A stretch of 64,000 nucleotides of DNA from Homalodisca vitripennis (Eukaryota > Arthropoda > Insecta > Hemiptera > Cicadellidae), in NCBI RefSeq assembly GCF_021130785.1, contig NC_060213.1:65014001-65078000 (forward strand), in the 5' to 3' direction. A model generated the notes under the pieces. It had not been told where the DNA came from, searched no databases, and saw only the letters and a list, made by a program, of their open reading frames with translations. Within the stretch, counting starts at the first letter, position 1, and every line of letters starts with the position of its first letter. A program made the position numbers and the translations under genes. This document shows positions 36,654-49,800 of the stretch, one piece after another.

Positions 36654-37330
36654 TTTGGATAAAAAAGGGAAAATCGACGGTAGAAGCAGTTATACGACTT
36701 GTCTAGATGATTTTAGAGACGCTACAAAATTCTAAAACAAGCCTTAAGTGTGTTTCTAGATATATCTCAAGCATTCGATTGTGTTTACCACCTCACGCTG
36801 ATTGGCCAACTGGAGTATTGTGTCTCTTTAGGCATAGTTAGTTTTTTTCACAGATCTCAAGTTGTTAACACTTCAAAACATTTTCATTATTCCATGAAGA
36901 TGAGTTATAGATCGAGGATCTATTCCTAGTCCTACCCCATGCAAGAATCAAGCAGTATGCTAATGATACGACTATTTGTTTAAATTAAAATAACAAAAGA
37001 ATTATTAGATCAAAAAGCCTTTGTTGCAGTAAACGACTTTCTGTCCAGCATTTTTATATCCTCAATCTAAAAACAATGCTTCAAACAATTCTTTTTGCGC
37101 TTGACCGTGAATCACGTTGGATGATTCCAAACTAGAAGAGGTCTGTCTCTTGAAGTGCCTTTGAATTTACCTTTATCAAGGTTTAATAAGGAATGTTTAT
37201 ATCGATAATGTTTGCTCCAAATTAGCTTCAGGCATTTATGTTATGAGGTCTCTAGCCAAATACTGCCCTATATTTCTCTCAAGCAATACAAAAGGCAGAG
37301 AAAACTACCAGATTGGATACACAGGACGAT
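36654..37330 (+). pseudogene. Non-LTR retrotransposon reverse transcriptase relic
   Basis: Several plus-strand frames, joined only in interpretation, carry ordered reverse-transcriptase landmarks of jockey/CR1/I-type elements. These are KKGKSTVEAVIRLV (~36664), VFLDISQAFDCVYHLTLI (~36750), a decayed DRGSIPSP in place of the PQGS box (~36915) and YANDTTICL (~36958), where the catalytic YADD box reads YAND. Further on, YIDNVCSKLASGIYVMRSLA (~37198) matches the conserved post-RT segment. Multiple stops and frameshifts show it is long dead. Neither the endonuclease domain nor a poly-A tail was found, so it is truncated at both ends. Confidence 0.8.
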
Positions 37331-40300
37331 AGTTCATGAACGTAGAACAGTTTGATAAATAAAATTAAAATTCACCTATGATCAAAGTGTGTAAAATACG
37401 TATAAAGGTCTGTTTAGTGTTGAACGCGTTTTATAGCGTAAATGAGTTTATGGCTTATAATTAAGACGCCGCAAAATCAGAAGACTTATTCCCAATTTGA
37501 GGTGGGAAAAAATTGGCGATGAATGGTGCAAAGTGGGAGTGTTCCAAATCAGCCATATCATCCAGTAGTAAAGGTGAAGAGAATCTTTTATCTTAACCGA
37601 TTTTTGGGATCCCGTTCCGTAACAAAGAGACAGACAAAATTCATTTTTTTTATAACCCATGGTGGTGGCTACCTCAACTGAGAATGATATGTGTATTGAT
37701 ATCTAAGACAGCAAATAAAATATAATTATAATTATAACATAGTTTAAAATACTATCTGTGTATTTAAAGATATGTTATAAAACATATATTACGCAGTTTC
37801 ACGAATTGGAAACAATTCAACATACCTATACGATCCTCTGATTACGAACATCCTATTCACGTAATTACATGCCTAATACTTCCTGTAGGATTGATGTTTT
37901 GCAGCTATACTTACCTAAAACAACCTATACTTACAAAGTAACATTAATACGAAAACTAAATTTAAAATTGACTATGATTGGCAGTAACTAAAAATTTTGA
38001 CTATAAGTAATATTATTATAATTCCTAAAAATGAATTTCACACAAAAATCACATTGGATTAAGCTGAATACATTTAATTTGAATTTCTAGATACATTTTT
38101 ACATAAATAAATATATAACCAAAGGCTACTTTTTTATGAGGAAACTTCCAATCTAAAAGCAATCAATACTTGAAAACTTTGAATTGCAGTTTTTGAAGAG
38201 AAAACTTTATGAAAAGTAGTTAAACTAAATCTAGTCGGTTTCAATTTATTGAGGTTCCACTAAATAATGTCATAGAGCATTTTTATAAAATTTTCTTTGA
38301 TCCAAACATCACTGACTTTACTGTACGGTTTTTTGTAGTAGGAATAAATACTGTCAAGACGGCGGACAGGTATAAAGATGAAGTTCAATTCAAGAATTAT
38401 TTGTGCAGGTCTGCTGGTCCTATTCACGGAACGCACTGGCCCAATTCCGTCGTTCCCTCGGAAAAATAGCCACTGTTACGAAAGGCACCAGCGCAGTGCT
38501 AGACATTTCTTACGTTCTTCTAGTGCATACCATACTCAGTAAAATATTGTATCTAAATATCTTTTTATACGTTTTAATATTTATAAAGTCTATTGCATTT
38601 CATACGTACGATCATAGTCAAAAACAGTGAATGTGCTTGTTAATATAAGGATCAAATTCCATTATATGACCCAAAATCAAAAATTTTTCAGTGCTATTTA
38701 AAAAATATCATGGGTAAGGAAATAGGGAAACTATCAAACATCTTATCGCTATAAAGATAACGGACTTTTAATTACCAGGCTTCGAACACTAGGTATTTGT
38801 ATGAAAAATATCTATGGCAATTTACAATATTTAATTGTTCTCGAACATTTTTAATAGGACTTTGCCGGGGCCTTTAGGTTCAGACCAATCGGGGATTGGA
38901 AATACTTTCTAATCTTGCTAAAAAATCACAAGATTGCCTTTCTTGGTTTGAATTAACATTTCAATAATCTTACTAGGTATTTGTGCACAGAAAAGGTTCG
39001 GGAAACCTATAACGGAATTTCAATCAATCTAAGACATAGAAAACAAATCCACCAAAACCCCACCTCCAATGAAAATCAATACGGCGGTCTGTATAATTTG
39101 CGACTTTAATACAAAACAGTATAACTAATTCTTTAAAAAAATATTTGTCTTGTTCTTAAATATAAACCCTATTTCAAACCCTACAGTTTAGTTCAACATG
39201 TATACTACATGTACTTATTTATCTACTGTATTTGGCGTTAATAAGAGGTTAATCACACAGTACTACTGTGATCATGGGTTCAGTACGGTAAATAGGTAAT
39301 ATGCCTACTAAAAAATAAAAAATTACTTCATATATATAAACTAAGAAACCTTTATGCCTTTTATAGCACATGTCGGTTTCCAAGGTTAGAATTTTAATCA
39401 TACAAAAATGACTAGGTAACTGATGAAGAAGAGGCAAGGCAAGGTCCACATGGGTATACAAATATAACTTGGTTTGCTCAAACTCTCTGCTTGACCGTAC
39501 TAGCTAAATCCACAGGCTAAGCACCAAAGTTATCTGTAAAAATCATATTAAAATTCTGATTCCTTCATTCTTAATACTTGGAATGTACGTTGAAATATTA
39601 AAGTAAGTCAGGGAGCATTAAGCTATGGCATCTCCCATAACGTACATGTGACAATAAGAAATTATATATTTTTTATTGTCTTCTTATCAAGTTTGTGTCG
39701 ATATCTGGATTTTTAAATGGTGATATTCAATCGCACAAAACCTAGTGGACTGATTGGGATGAAATGTGGCATTTACATAACTTACCTGCAGATATAGCAA
39801 TCAAATATAGGCATATTTAAATTCCAAAATACCTTTTACAATGTTTTTAAAAACATGTTTACTGTATAAATATGCTATATTTTTTAAATCTGATTTTGAA
39901 GACACACACGATATCACATTGCTTTGTATTTTCGCATGAATAAATATAACCTTTCGTTGTGTTATGCATATAGTAATGATAAACAGTACCGTCTAACTTT
40001 TATTACAGTTGGCAGCAGTGGCGAATTCAAACCAGTTGGTGTATTCTGGGTTTTTTTTTTATAAAAAAATAATATGTACATATAAGGTATTTGAGTTTGG
40101 TTCCGGTAGATATTGCGGGACATCATATTTATAGTAGCCGAAGGAACAAATACGGAAAGACTGAGCTTTAACATGATGCAACAAACCATTTGTTCTGTGA
40201 CTAAAAATTGAGGAAACAAGCGACCATAATGAGTTCGTGACTATAGAAAGTGAAATAACAAAGCGATAAACCAGACACTAAATACAATTTCGTCATAATG

Positions 40301-43300
40301 ATGAGAGACTCGATACTGATGAGGATATAACTCTTAGGCTGAATGAAGGAAATAGAATGATATAGCGAAATGGGCTGGGAAGCAAGAACATATACTGTAA
40401 TGTATCAGTTTTACTGATATTTATTCTTCTGAATAATGAGTACAGAGGGTACAAACAAAGACATTGATAATGGTAGTCCACTTAATAAGCATAAATCACC
40501 TTTTACAAATAAAACCAATCGTAAATAATATTAGTAAATCGGAATAGTCTGAAAAGTTCATGTCTTAGCGTGTCTGTGTGTAATCTACATAGGTTTGTCC
40601 TCACATTATCTCGAAACGAACCCGTTTATCATACAGTGATAAGATTATCACCAATGTATCACTGTTCATTAAAGAGTAAGTCATAGCCAGAGTAATAATT
40701 GTTCACTCTACCGCTTAAATCCGAACAGATGTTTAGAAATGTATTATATTCTACCTCCTCAATCATAGTTAGTTGAATTGAATCGTTTCCATTATGCGTA
40801 TATCAGAAACTATTATCCGTATACAAGTATCAAAAAGTAACAGACCAAAAGTAAATCTGTTTTGTAATTGAAGCAGGAACTGTAGTAACTCAACTTTGTT
40901 TTTTGGGCTGTCATTATCTGTCCCAGCGATAAGCGCTCTATCTGTGATAAGCGAAGTCTGCCTAAGATAAGCGATTATCTTTACATCATTTTAGCGGCAC
41001 TACAATTCCGTCTGTTAGTTTTGACGGTCATTTCATATCTGCGTCTTATTATTCCTCTGCATATCGAAATGATCTTCGTACTTTTAGCGGGTAATAGTCG
41101 TACGTTATTAGACTAGAATTTTGTGAAAATTCATGGAGCACCAGCGGGTAAAAAATTGGTTTAACAAAGTCTTCTACGAAATCGAGTATCGGCCTTATAC
41201 GGTTGAAAATTTTGCCATTACATGTCATTTAATGTGCCAAAGAATAATATTGCATTTCATATTTTTATCGTAGACTATTCGGAAAAAATAGTAGTACATG
41301 GATAACGGAAAAGATCAAATTCAACTAACTGCGCTTGAGTAAGTAGGTTAAAATAAGTTTCTAAATATCTGTTGGTATCTGAAATACAATCGCACCATTG
41401 GTTGTCTTGGCGATGGCTTCTCGAAGCAGCACAATGCCACAATACGAGGCTGGGGCTGTCTACCTCAGTGGGCCCTTACAATGGCGAATTGTTGCTCTTC
41501 AATCCCGAGACCTCATTCATCTCTTCTCTCGTCCGTTACCTCACCGGAGGTAGCCTTTATTGAAGTATTCGCTTCGACTTTAAATATTTTTCCATCGCAA
41601 CGTCATTTAAAATTATCTCCATAGTAATATTTTAATTTGGATGTAAAGAATTCTTTAGTATTTTGGTGTTCATTGTGCATACGTTATGGTTTCTGATCTC
41701 AGGAATATTTATTTAGGCTTTAAATTTATTAAAAACATTAAACAAATATAAATCCTCACAACAATTATTTAAAATTTGAGGATCAAAATCAGACTAATAC
41801 ATTGGAATAAGCAATGAAAATATGAGTTATTTACGCGTACAAAGTCTGGAAACTATTTATAAAATACGAAAATGTTTGTTCTTAAATATTTAACTTATTA
41901 CGTTTATAATTAGGCAGATTTTATAGAATCTGTGTATTAAAAAATACAGTTCTGACGAAATTCCTAGGAGTTCTTTAGCATTTTCTCCAATTCTAACCCA
42001 CAACAACCATAACCTCCATAACCTAGTAATTTTACACAACAAATAAACTAGTAATAAGTAAATATTAACAAAAAAATAGTTTCATGATAGTAGTTCTTGT
42101 CATTTGTAAAAATTTTTACTTGACAGTTTCATAATGTAAACCCAAAATGGCGTGTTTAAAAAAATGTTGATTAGCTATAAACAACTTTTGTTTCTACACG
42201 TTTTTACTAAATAATCTGGTTTCAAGATTGTGTACATACACATTTTGGAAAAGGACTGGTTGTATATACACAAGTTTTAAAGTACTTTTGAAATATATGT
42301 TTATACTTATTCATATGATAACTCCTAAGGCTTTTTCCAAAATAGCGTCCGATCATAACCTTTATAATGATATAAAAACACTGAATCTATATTAGTGATA
42401 ATATCTGACAACAAACATTTTGAATTGATTTGCAACCAAGCAAATATAAATGTTTTCAAACTAATAAATATATAGTACTTAAAACTGAGTACTGTAGTAA
42501 AGTCTCAATATGATGTTATTTATATGTATTCAAAATTATAAATGGAAAGACGATAAATAGAAATTCTAATCTTATCTAATACAAGTAAAACCTATACTGA
42601 CTGCCATGAACAATTGTTATTATGTTTTTTGAAATAAAATCATAATTGAACGGTAATAATTATGAGATATTTTCTCAGATAAATAAACAGCGTAGTCATA
42701 GTTTCAGTTAAGGTCTTACAGCGAAACCTTAAATAAAAATAGAAATAAAACAGCACATTATTTCCTCACATGTACTTTAAAGAGAAAACGGGTAAGAGGT
42801 CCAATGTTTTTCTAGTATTCCCCTACCCAAGTACCCCCACCCAACACTCTTATCGCCAAGCATAGTCGGTTAACTCTTTCTTCCTCTATTTTTACCGTTT
42901 ACGAGCAAAACTTTGATTATCAATTAGTCTATGGGCATTCCCTTTAACTTAAATTTTCTGTATAATCTTTTGTCGATCTGTTACAATTTTCACAACATGA
43001 CCAATTCCTTGGGATCAGACTAACCATTTGACTGACATGTCTGTGTCAACAAGAGCGATCTCACATTGCGTTCAACTGTCACATTCGTTTTATCAAGTTA
43101 CAAAAAGCTGCTTCGCTACACGACACATGACCGCCGAAGGATGATAGTTTAATTGTTGCTATAATATTATGGTCAACAAAGGAACTATCACGAAAGCACA
43201 TGGTGAAGTTTCACATAGACATTATAAACGAGATGTTATTGTTTATAGTTTTATACCAATAGCATTTTTGAAATTGCTTCTTTAAGTTCGTTTTATTTTA

Positions 43301-44816
43301 TTTTTTGATTTGTATTCAGTCTGTGCGGAAAGTATTAGTTATAGTAATGACGTTTTATCAATTTTAGAATTGTCCCGATACGTTGTTGTGAGTTAGGCAT
43401 TCTGCAGTGTACCTATCTGAGAATGACGGCGATGGGGATGTGGACCCTTTTTATCAGCCACAACCTGACGTAACAAATCAGGAGATTCTAAAGACAGTTT
43501 AGTAAATAAAGATATCGCTAAAGTTGCTAATTTTGGGCGGGAAACACGCTACATTTGCGCTGGACGTGGGGCAGCTCTGTGTCCGGTAAATAAACCTGGC
43601 AGTAGACTATACCAACACCGTTGAAAACTCGGCACTTAAAGGGCTAATGCTATTATATACATCCTAAACCTTTCGTCTAAGCCCGATGTAGAATTATCTA
43701 ATTAAGTAACTATTTACCTCACTTAGTTTGTTCCTCTTTCACATCTCTGGTTCCGAATCCTCGTTGACTTCCAATCCCTATTAGATTTCTTACATAAACT
43801 TCATTTGATTTTGTATCTTTTAATTTTGCGCTCACCGTTCTTTTATTATTTCCACAACATATTTGTTTCTTGCACCTCTGCTTTCTTCAGCAGCTTTTTT
43901 TCTCGTCTTGTCCCTGGGATTATTCCAATACTTCGTTGGACCTGCTAATATTCATTTCCAAATTTACAGGTGTAAGAGTTCTTTTGATTTATCTCCTCAC
44001 TCTATTTTCCTTCTTTTCTAGTCGTGGCTAGTTTCGGTGCCGGGTGGACCAACCATTTATTCCTATTATCATTGGTTCTCTATTACCCTAATTTTGTAGC
44101 TGTTTTCAGCGCTGCGTCAACGCTTTATTAGGTGATACACATTCCTGGTTCTAACTCTTCAATAAAACTCAGACCTACATCATTTTATTCTCTGTCATTT
44201 CCTGCCTTTCGTTATAATCAAGCTTATTCTATTTACTTCTGATTGCTGCAACATTCCTCTCTGAGGATTCCTCCCGTGGCTTTAATACTTTTGCATCAGC
44301 TGCAATGTATTCTCAGTACTCCACTTCTTCGTGTGTGCCATCTATCTTTCCTGCTTAGTCATATACTATTGCTTTTCTACTCTTTGGACTCTGGTTATCC
44401 TGAAATTTGATCGAAGAATGTCTTCTCAAAACCATTAGATTCAATTCACTTATTTCCTTTTTCAGTATTTTTTCTCTCTTGCTTAAGGATGACCTCATTC
44501 TTTACAGTTAACTTATCTTTGTCTTCCTTCTTTGACTTAGTTACTGGCTGTGTTTTACATACTCGAATACCAGTAAGTAACGCTCAGAGTAATAACTACA
44601 CTTATCTTTCACCGGAAGGTCGAAAATAATATTCAGGTTTTTCAGATGTAATGTTTTCTAAGTTCTCTTTTACCAATATATCCAACACTGGACTTTGAAT
44701 TTACACACACAACCTACTAGTTCATAACCCAAGAGCCAATTTGCATTGTAAAAGCACAAACGTGGGTTTTCTTGCAACGGGTAGAGGAATTTTCCCTAAG
44801 AAATAAATTGACCAGG
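37331..44816. other. AT-rich noncoding DNA
   Basis: No supported gene. GC-richer islands at 38400-38530 and 41390-41565 have no convincing coding frame. From ~43690 to ~44560 the plus strand is unusually pyrimidine-rich; its complement gives many short Lys/Arg/Glu-rich frames broken by stops, possibly a decayed element. Nothing else was recognised. Confidence 0.45.
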
Positions 44817-45015
44817 GTCGTGATTCGTGACTTAGGCGTACCAAAACGCTTTGGTATGATTTGTTTATTTTAACCTGGTTTGTAATTATGTATTAGGTTA
44901 GTTCTTTACCTGAAGAAGAGATCAGATTGCAGATCTCGAAACGTAGTGTAACTGATTTCTTGTTTCACTGATCAATGGCAAAGTGTCCGGAAAAATCCTG
45001 TTTCCTTCACAGTCC
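44817..45015 (+). repeat. Solitary Penelope-like element tail, copy A
   Basis: About 199 bases match 56757-56959 closely (shared blocks include GTAATTATGTATTAGGTTAG, AGATTGCAGATCTCGAAACG and GATTTCTTGTTTCACTGA). Both copies end at the same place, TTCACAGTCC. The second copy lies downstream of a Penelope-type endonuclease domain, so this one is read as a 5'-truncated insertion or solo terminal repeat. It includes a hammerhead-like core: CTGAAGA (44910-44916), stem GAGATC/GATCTC (44918-44923, 44932-44937) and GAAAC (44938-44942). Confidence 0.75.
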
Positions 45016-46645
45016 CTAAATATAATTTTTCATGGAGCATCTTGGTATTGAATCGGAGTCTCTCTAAAATGAGTGTAAACTTAATTCTTATAAGGCTTCA
45101 TAGGGCAAAATCAGATATTAACTATTGTGGATATCCGATCTTGTTATCCACATCAGGATTTATTGGGCTACATTAATTAGATTTTTCATTGGCGTGGGTG
45201 GGCGCGTATGTTTAAATAGTATTTGACCTTACTATTTAAAATATATATAAATAGTATAAAACCTTACCTACGACTTCAAAGGACTTCTACAACAATAGTT
45301 ATTCAAATATTATTTCCAAAAGGGTTGGTGTGTCTCTATGCTGTCATTTTCGGTAGCACTAGTAGTACTAACTTATTAAGAGGGTAATACTTAGTGTTAC
45401 TTTCCATGATACTTCTGATGCAGATAAAAATGGATTGAAGTATAAATTTTTCTTACAGTACATTAAGACCACTTTTACACGAAATAGCAACGTAAAAACA
45501 TGTGATGTCAGACTTTTACAATACAGTTTAAATAAAAATCAATTGCTGTAGCTACAATTTTATGTGACTCTATCTTGTGTGTATGTGACTAATTTTACAG
45601 TTTGTTAAATCATTTAAATACAAATTTAATATTAAATACCATATTGTAGTAACTTTATCTGTGGAGTAATCACCTCGTTTGACTACCGCACATATGATAA
45701 CCACTTATTAGTGTTCTGGTGGTTAATGCATTAAATTAAACATTATTATTATGTTAATTAATTTCAGTACAAGTAAAAGTAAACAAGGCATTTAGTTATG
45801 TATCAATTGATTTCAATTTTAATTGTTCAAAACATATCACATTTATTGCACAGGATCTGCAAATATAAAGTGCTGTCATTTCTATCCTGTGTATTTCACA
45901 TTCTGTATGTATTATAGAACAAGTCCCGGGGATCTCAAACTCCTGTGACAAGGATGTTGTGAAATAAGGAGGAAGCTCCGAAACGTCCTTGTGGTACAAA
46001 GGCACCTCGTGCAAATCCGTGGGTTTCCTCACTCACATTGTGTAAGCGCGTGTATTTACTTATCGATTTAATCCCTCATAACGTCCGTATTCCTAACGTT
46101 ATGATTTCATAATTAGGTTAGCGAAATATATTAATGAGGTAATTGTTTATATTGTCATACTCGGTGAGCAGCCACGTTTAACAATGTTATATAAAGTCGT
46201 ATAAACAATAGCTTAGCATGCTATTGATTACATTAGCCGGAGCTTGGTGCTCTTATTAGTTTGTAAATTGAATGATAATAATTTACATTCAAGTAAAATA
46301 AGTAATTTACACTAAACATTTGTTTTGAAAGACCTTACATGCAATTATATTGCTTTACCTAATATACGAATTGTTCGCAACATATTTATGTAAAGATTAT
46401 TTGGGTTTATTTTGTTATCAAAATTTCCTGTCTTTCTGAAATAAATCTTTGACATAACAGAACTATTCGCTATTAATACTAAAGAAACTATAATAACACA
46501 AAAATAGTGATAGACAAGAACCATATTCCTATCTTCAAAAATACTATATCACTTAGTTAGGCGCTAAAATTGAAAGAAATACTGGGTTTCAGTAAATTTA
46601 AATTATTTTTACTTAGCTACATGTCACACTGTATTACAAGTTACA

Positions 46646-46650
<5 letters not shown>

Positions 46651-46695
<45 letters not shown>
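46651..46695. repeat. (AT)n microsatellite
   Basis: An uninterrupted AT dinucleotide run of about 45 bases. Confidence 0.97.
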
Positions 46696-46698
<3 letters not shown>

Positions 46699-46787
46699 TT
46701 CTTAGGTTTGCTTAGAAATTGATTTACTTAACAAATTTCTTGATGCCATCATTATTACTGATAAGAACATTATACATACTAGTATTT

Positions 46788-46855
46788 TCGCTAACATTTA
46801 TCCAAATCACATATAGAGAGATATGCAACATCACCGAACTTAATTTTGTACGTAT
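46788..46855 (+). repeat. GCTCAGCC repeat family, copy 5 (5' part only)
   Basis: TTCGCTAACATTTATCCAAA and the following AGAGAGATATGCA...CACCGAACTTA resemble the beginning of copies 1 and 2. Similarity fades after ~70 bases. Confidence 0.45.
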
Positions 46856-49800
46856 AAAAATTTAGTTCTTTACAATATTTAAAGTATATATAACAGTTCG
46901 TTCTTCAGATAACGTGTATACATACAGATCTACAGAAATTAAAAGTTTCTTTACATTAAACAATGAACATTTATTGAAGAAATATTTCCATATTTTTAAT
47001 AGACAATTGAATAAAAGGAGATCCTAGTGTATGTTTGTATTTAAATCATAAATAAAAACTATTCTTTTGTATATAAAACTTAATGAACTTCTAACTTTTG
47101 CACTAAAGGTGTGACTTCAAGTCATTTAAACAATTCAACAATTATAGGTTTTCACTGTATACCACATTGTAGAAACTGTTTATATGCATGGTACAAGGAG
47201 ATAATAAAATCAAATAAAAATTCTTTACTTAGCTCACAATCTTTTATTTTCAAGTAGTCTCTTAAAAAAGAATGGCAAAGCCGGCAGGTCAAGTAGACTG
47301 GAATTTCTCTGACAAAGCACAAGAGCTCTCCTTCACGACAAAGCCATGTGACTGCACACTATCTTATGTTGTGGTAGACTATTGACTATTGATCTTTAAT
47401 ACAATAGACTAGCGTCTCGACGGTATTTCGATTCTCCTGTCATACTGATGACTGCTGCATTTCATGCATTTCTAAATAAAGTCAGTTCTAACTGTTTAAC
47501 TACGTCAAGAGTCGAAGATTACAGGTCTGGATTAATATTTTGGAAACAAGAATGGTTTCAAACATTAACAGTGTTACTTTGTTATACATAATCTGTTAAA
47601 AATTTTATGAGTCTAATAAAATTGATGTAATTAGTAAGACATTATTCACTCAGTTTGTGGCTACAATAAATATATAGTTTTGAAGATTTTCATACCGAAC
47701 TTGAAATACAAATTCGAAAGTCAAAAGTCAAGAGATTACGATTTATGTATAACATTTATGTATAAAAAGATATCTTAGCAATACATTACTTTGAGAAAAC
47801 TATTTAGTTAATTAAATGTGGCAAATAATTAACAAATATTTTATGCCTTAAATTAAAAATCTTTCGCTAAATATCATTAAAAGGATTTGGATGGAATATT
47901 TCTTCTTTCTTTTTTTTTAAGTAATATAATATATTTCTGAAGAAAAATAATGCACAACTGTCGTAAAACCATTAGGTGTTAATAACGTAGTCTTTAATGC
48001 AACAATTAAGAGCAGATATACATATACGTATACATTGTTATATTGATATATGTGTTATAAATAAAATCAGAACACTGCGCTTTGTTATCGTCTTCAAATA
48101 CGTTGTATTCTTTATTGTAACAGTATAATCACTAAATGAGCAGGATTCAAGCATGCCTTGAAATTTGCTTACTGGGTGTGTTCTTTTAACAATAAAATTT
48201 TTACAACACTGATAAAACTAAAAGTCTGAAAAACAACCTTTTTAAAATTAACTAATTAATTTTAAATGTGTTATTTTACACTAACTTTATTGATATATTC
48301 ATCATAAAGATCTTTACCAATTCCATAATTACTTCTCCATTGAGTGAATAATGGATAAGTATGATATTTAAAAACTGACTAGATGTATCCTATTTGATTA
48401 CATTTCAATTTGAAGACATGTAGAATTAAATGCAGAAATAATAAATTTTACATTTAATTTTTTAAGAGTAAGGTAATTATATGTATAAAATGTAATTTTT
48501 GAAATAAAACAATTTCGACCGTCTTAATAAAGTTTAAGTGGGTTAAAATTTTGTTTTTAAAATTTATGGCAACGGAGGTCAAATACATGCAACGGAGGTG
48601 AAAGAGATACATGCAAAAATACATTTAAAATACTGATGTTTTACTTTTTAATCACTCAATCGTAACACATAAAACCAATTTAAAATAAAAAAATAGTTTG
48701 TTGCTTTTATTTACTGAGTCTCTAAATACTTCCAGGTAAAATTATCTTATATTCATTGTTTTTGAGACTGGATTAGTAGCCCACAAGCATGAGTTCTTTG
48801 CCAAGTTAATTACACAACCACATTAAACTTGTGTTCTTTCAAAGTTTCCCTTGATGAACAAAAGCTTCCAAACTTGGGAAGGTAATTTGTTTCTAACTAA
48901 GTTTTACAGGCTCTGCGTCTTCACACTATATCCAACGTGTCTTTGAGACAGATATACTAATTATCTGCCTGTTCACAGTAGCTCTGAAACCGTTAATCAC
49001 GTTTTCTTGCTTATTTGCACACAACGAGCGCTTTTTGTTTCATTTTAGCCGTCTCGTCAAATTTAGCATCGTGAGTAGGTTTGTAACGTATACATATTCA
49101 CATGTTCTTTAAATTCGGCTATTATGAAGTAATGGTTTCACACGGTTTTGAATGAACATTGTAACAAAACTGCGCTAGGCATCTGAATTAATTGTACATC
49201 TAAAAAAGAGTAATATTGTGGGCGATATATTGAAAAATAATACAAAAATGTTTTTTATTGTAATATAATGTAATAATTACTGTATGAGTTTAAGGAACAA
49301 GGTTTTCAATGCGAGTATTTCTACATATTTTGTATTTACCCTGTTATATTATAGTGAGCAAAGCTCTGAAAACACACACTGGCCGGTTTTCGATTTTCTC
49401 TACAGATCATTAAAACTGGTATTGCACCTATCGTGGGTTTCACAAACACATTTGGGTTCTATAATCTTGTTGTATTAGTAAAGTGTCACCACACATAACA
49501 CGGTTGGGAAGGGTTGTAGGTGTAGGAAGGGTTGGTTTAATATAAATGTTGAGTTTAGCTTTTATGCAGCGTCTGGAATGTAATGATGTGATGCTGCTAC
49601 AGACTTGACTCCTGGAATCTGGAGTCATCTTCATCTGAAGAGTTTGGAATAGAGTCGATGAAGGATTTACATAGTTTCAACATCAGACAACTACACTACA
49701 CAATATATAATACAATGTAATCCAGGTGAATTGGCATTCTCATTGTCTCATCAATTGTGCACCTGATAAGAAAATGAGAATGGTAATTTAAATAGATTAC

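Noticed and set aside
38403..38630. Plus frame after a CAG that could be a splice acceptor, in a GC-richer patch
   Set aside because: The pyrimidine tract is poor, there is no donor, and no conserved peptide was seen in any frame.
41372..41563. Plus frame in a GC-richer patch that could be an exon
   Set aside because: No splice pair and no domain; the reverse strand has stops. It may be an unknown repeat or noncoding element.
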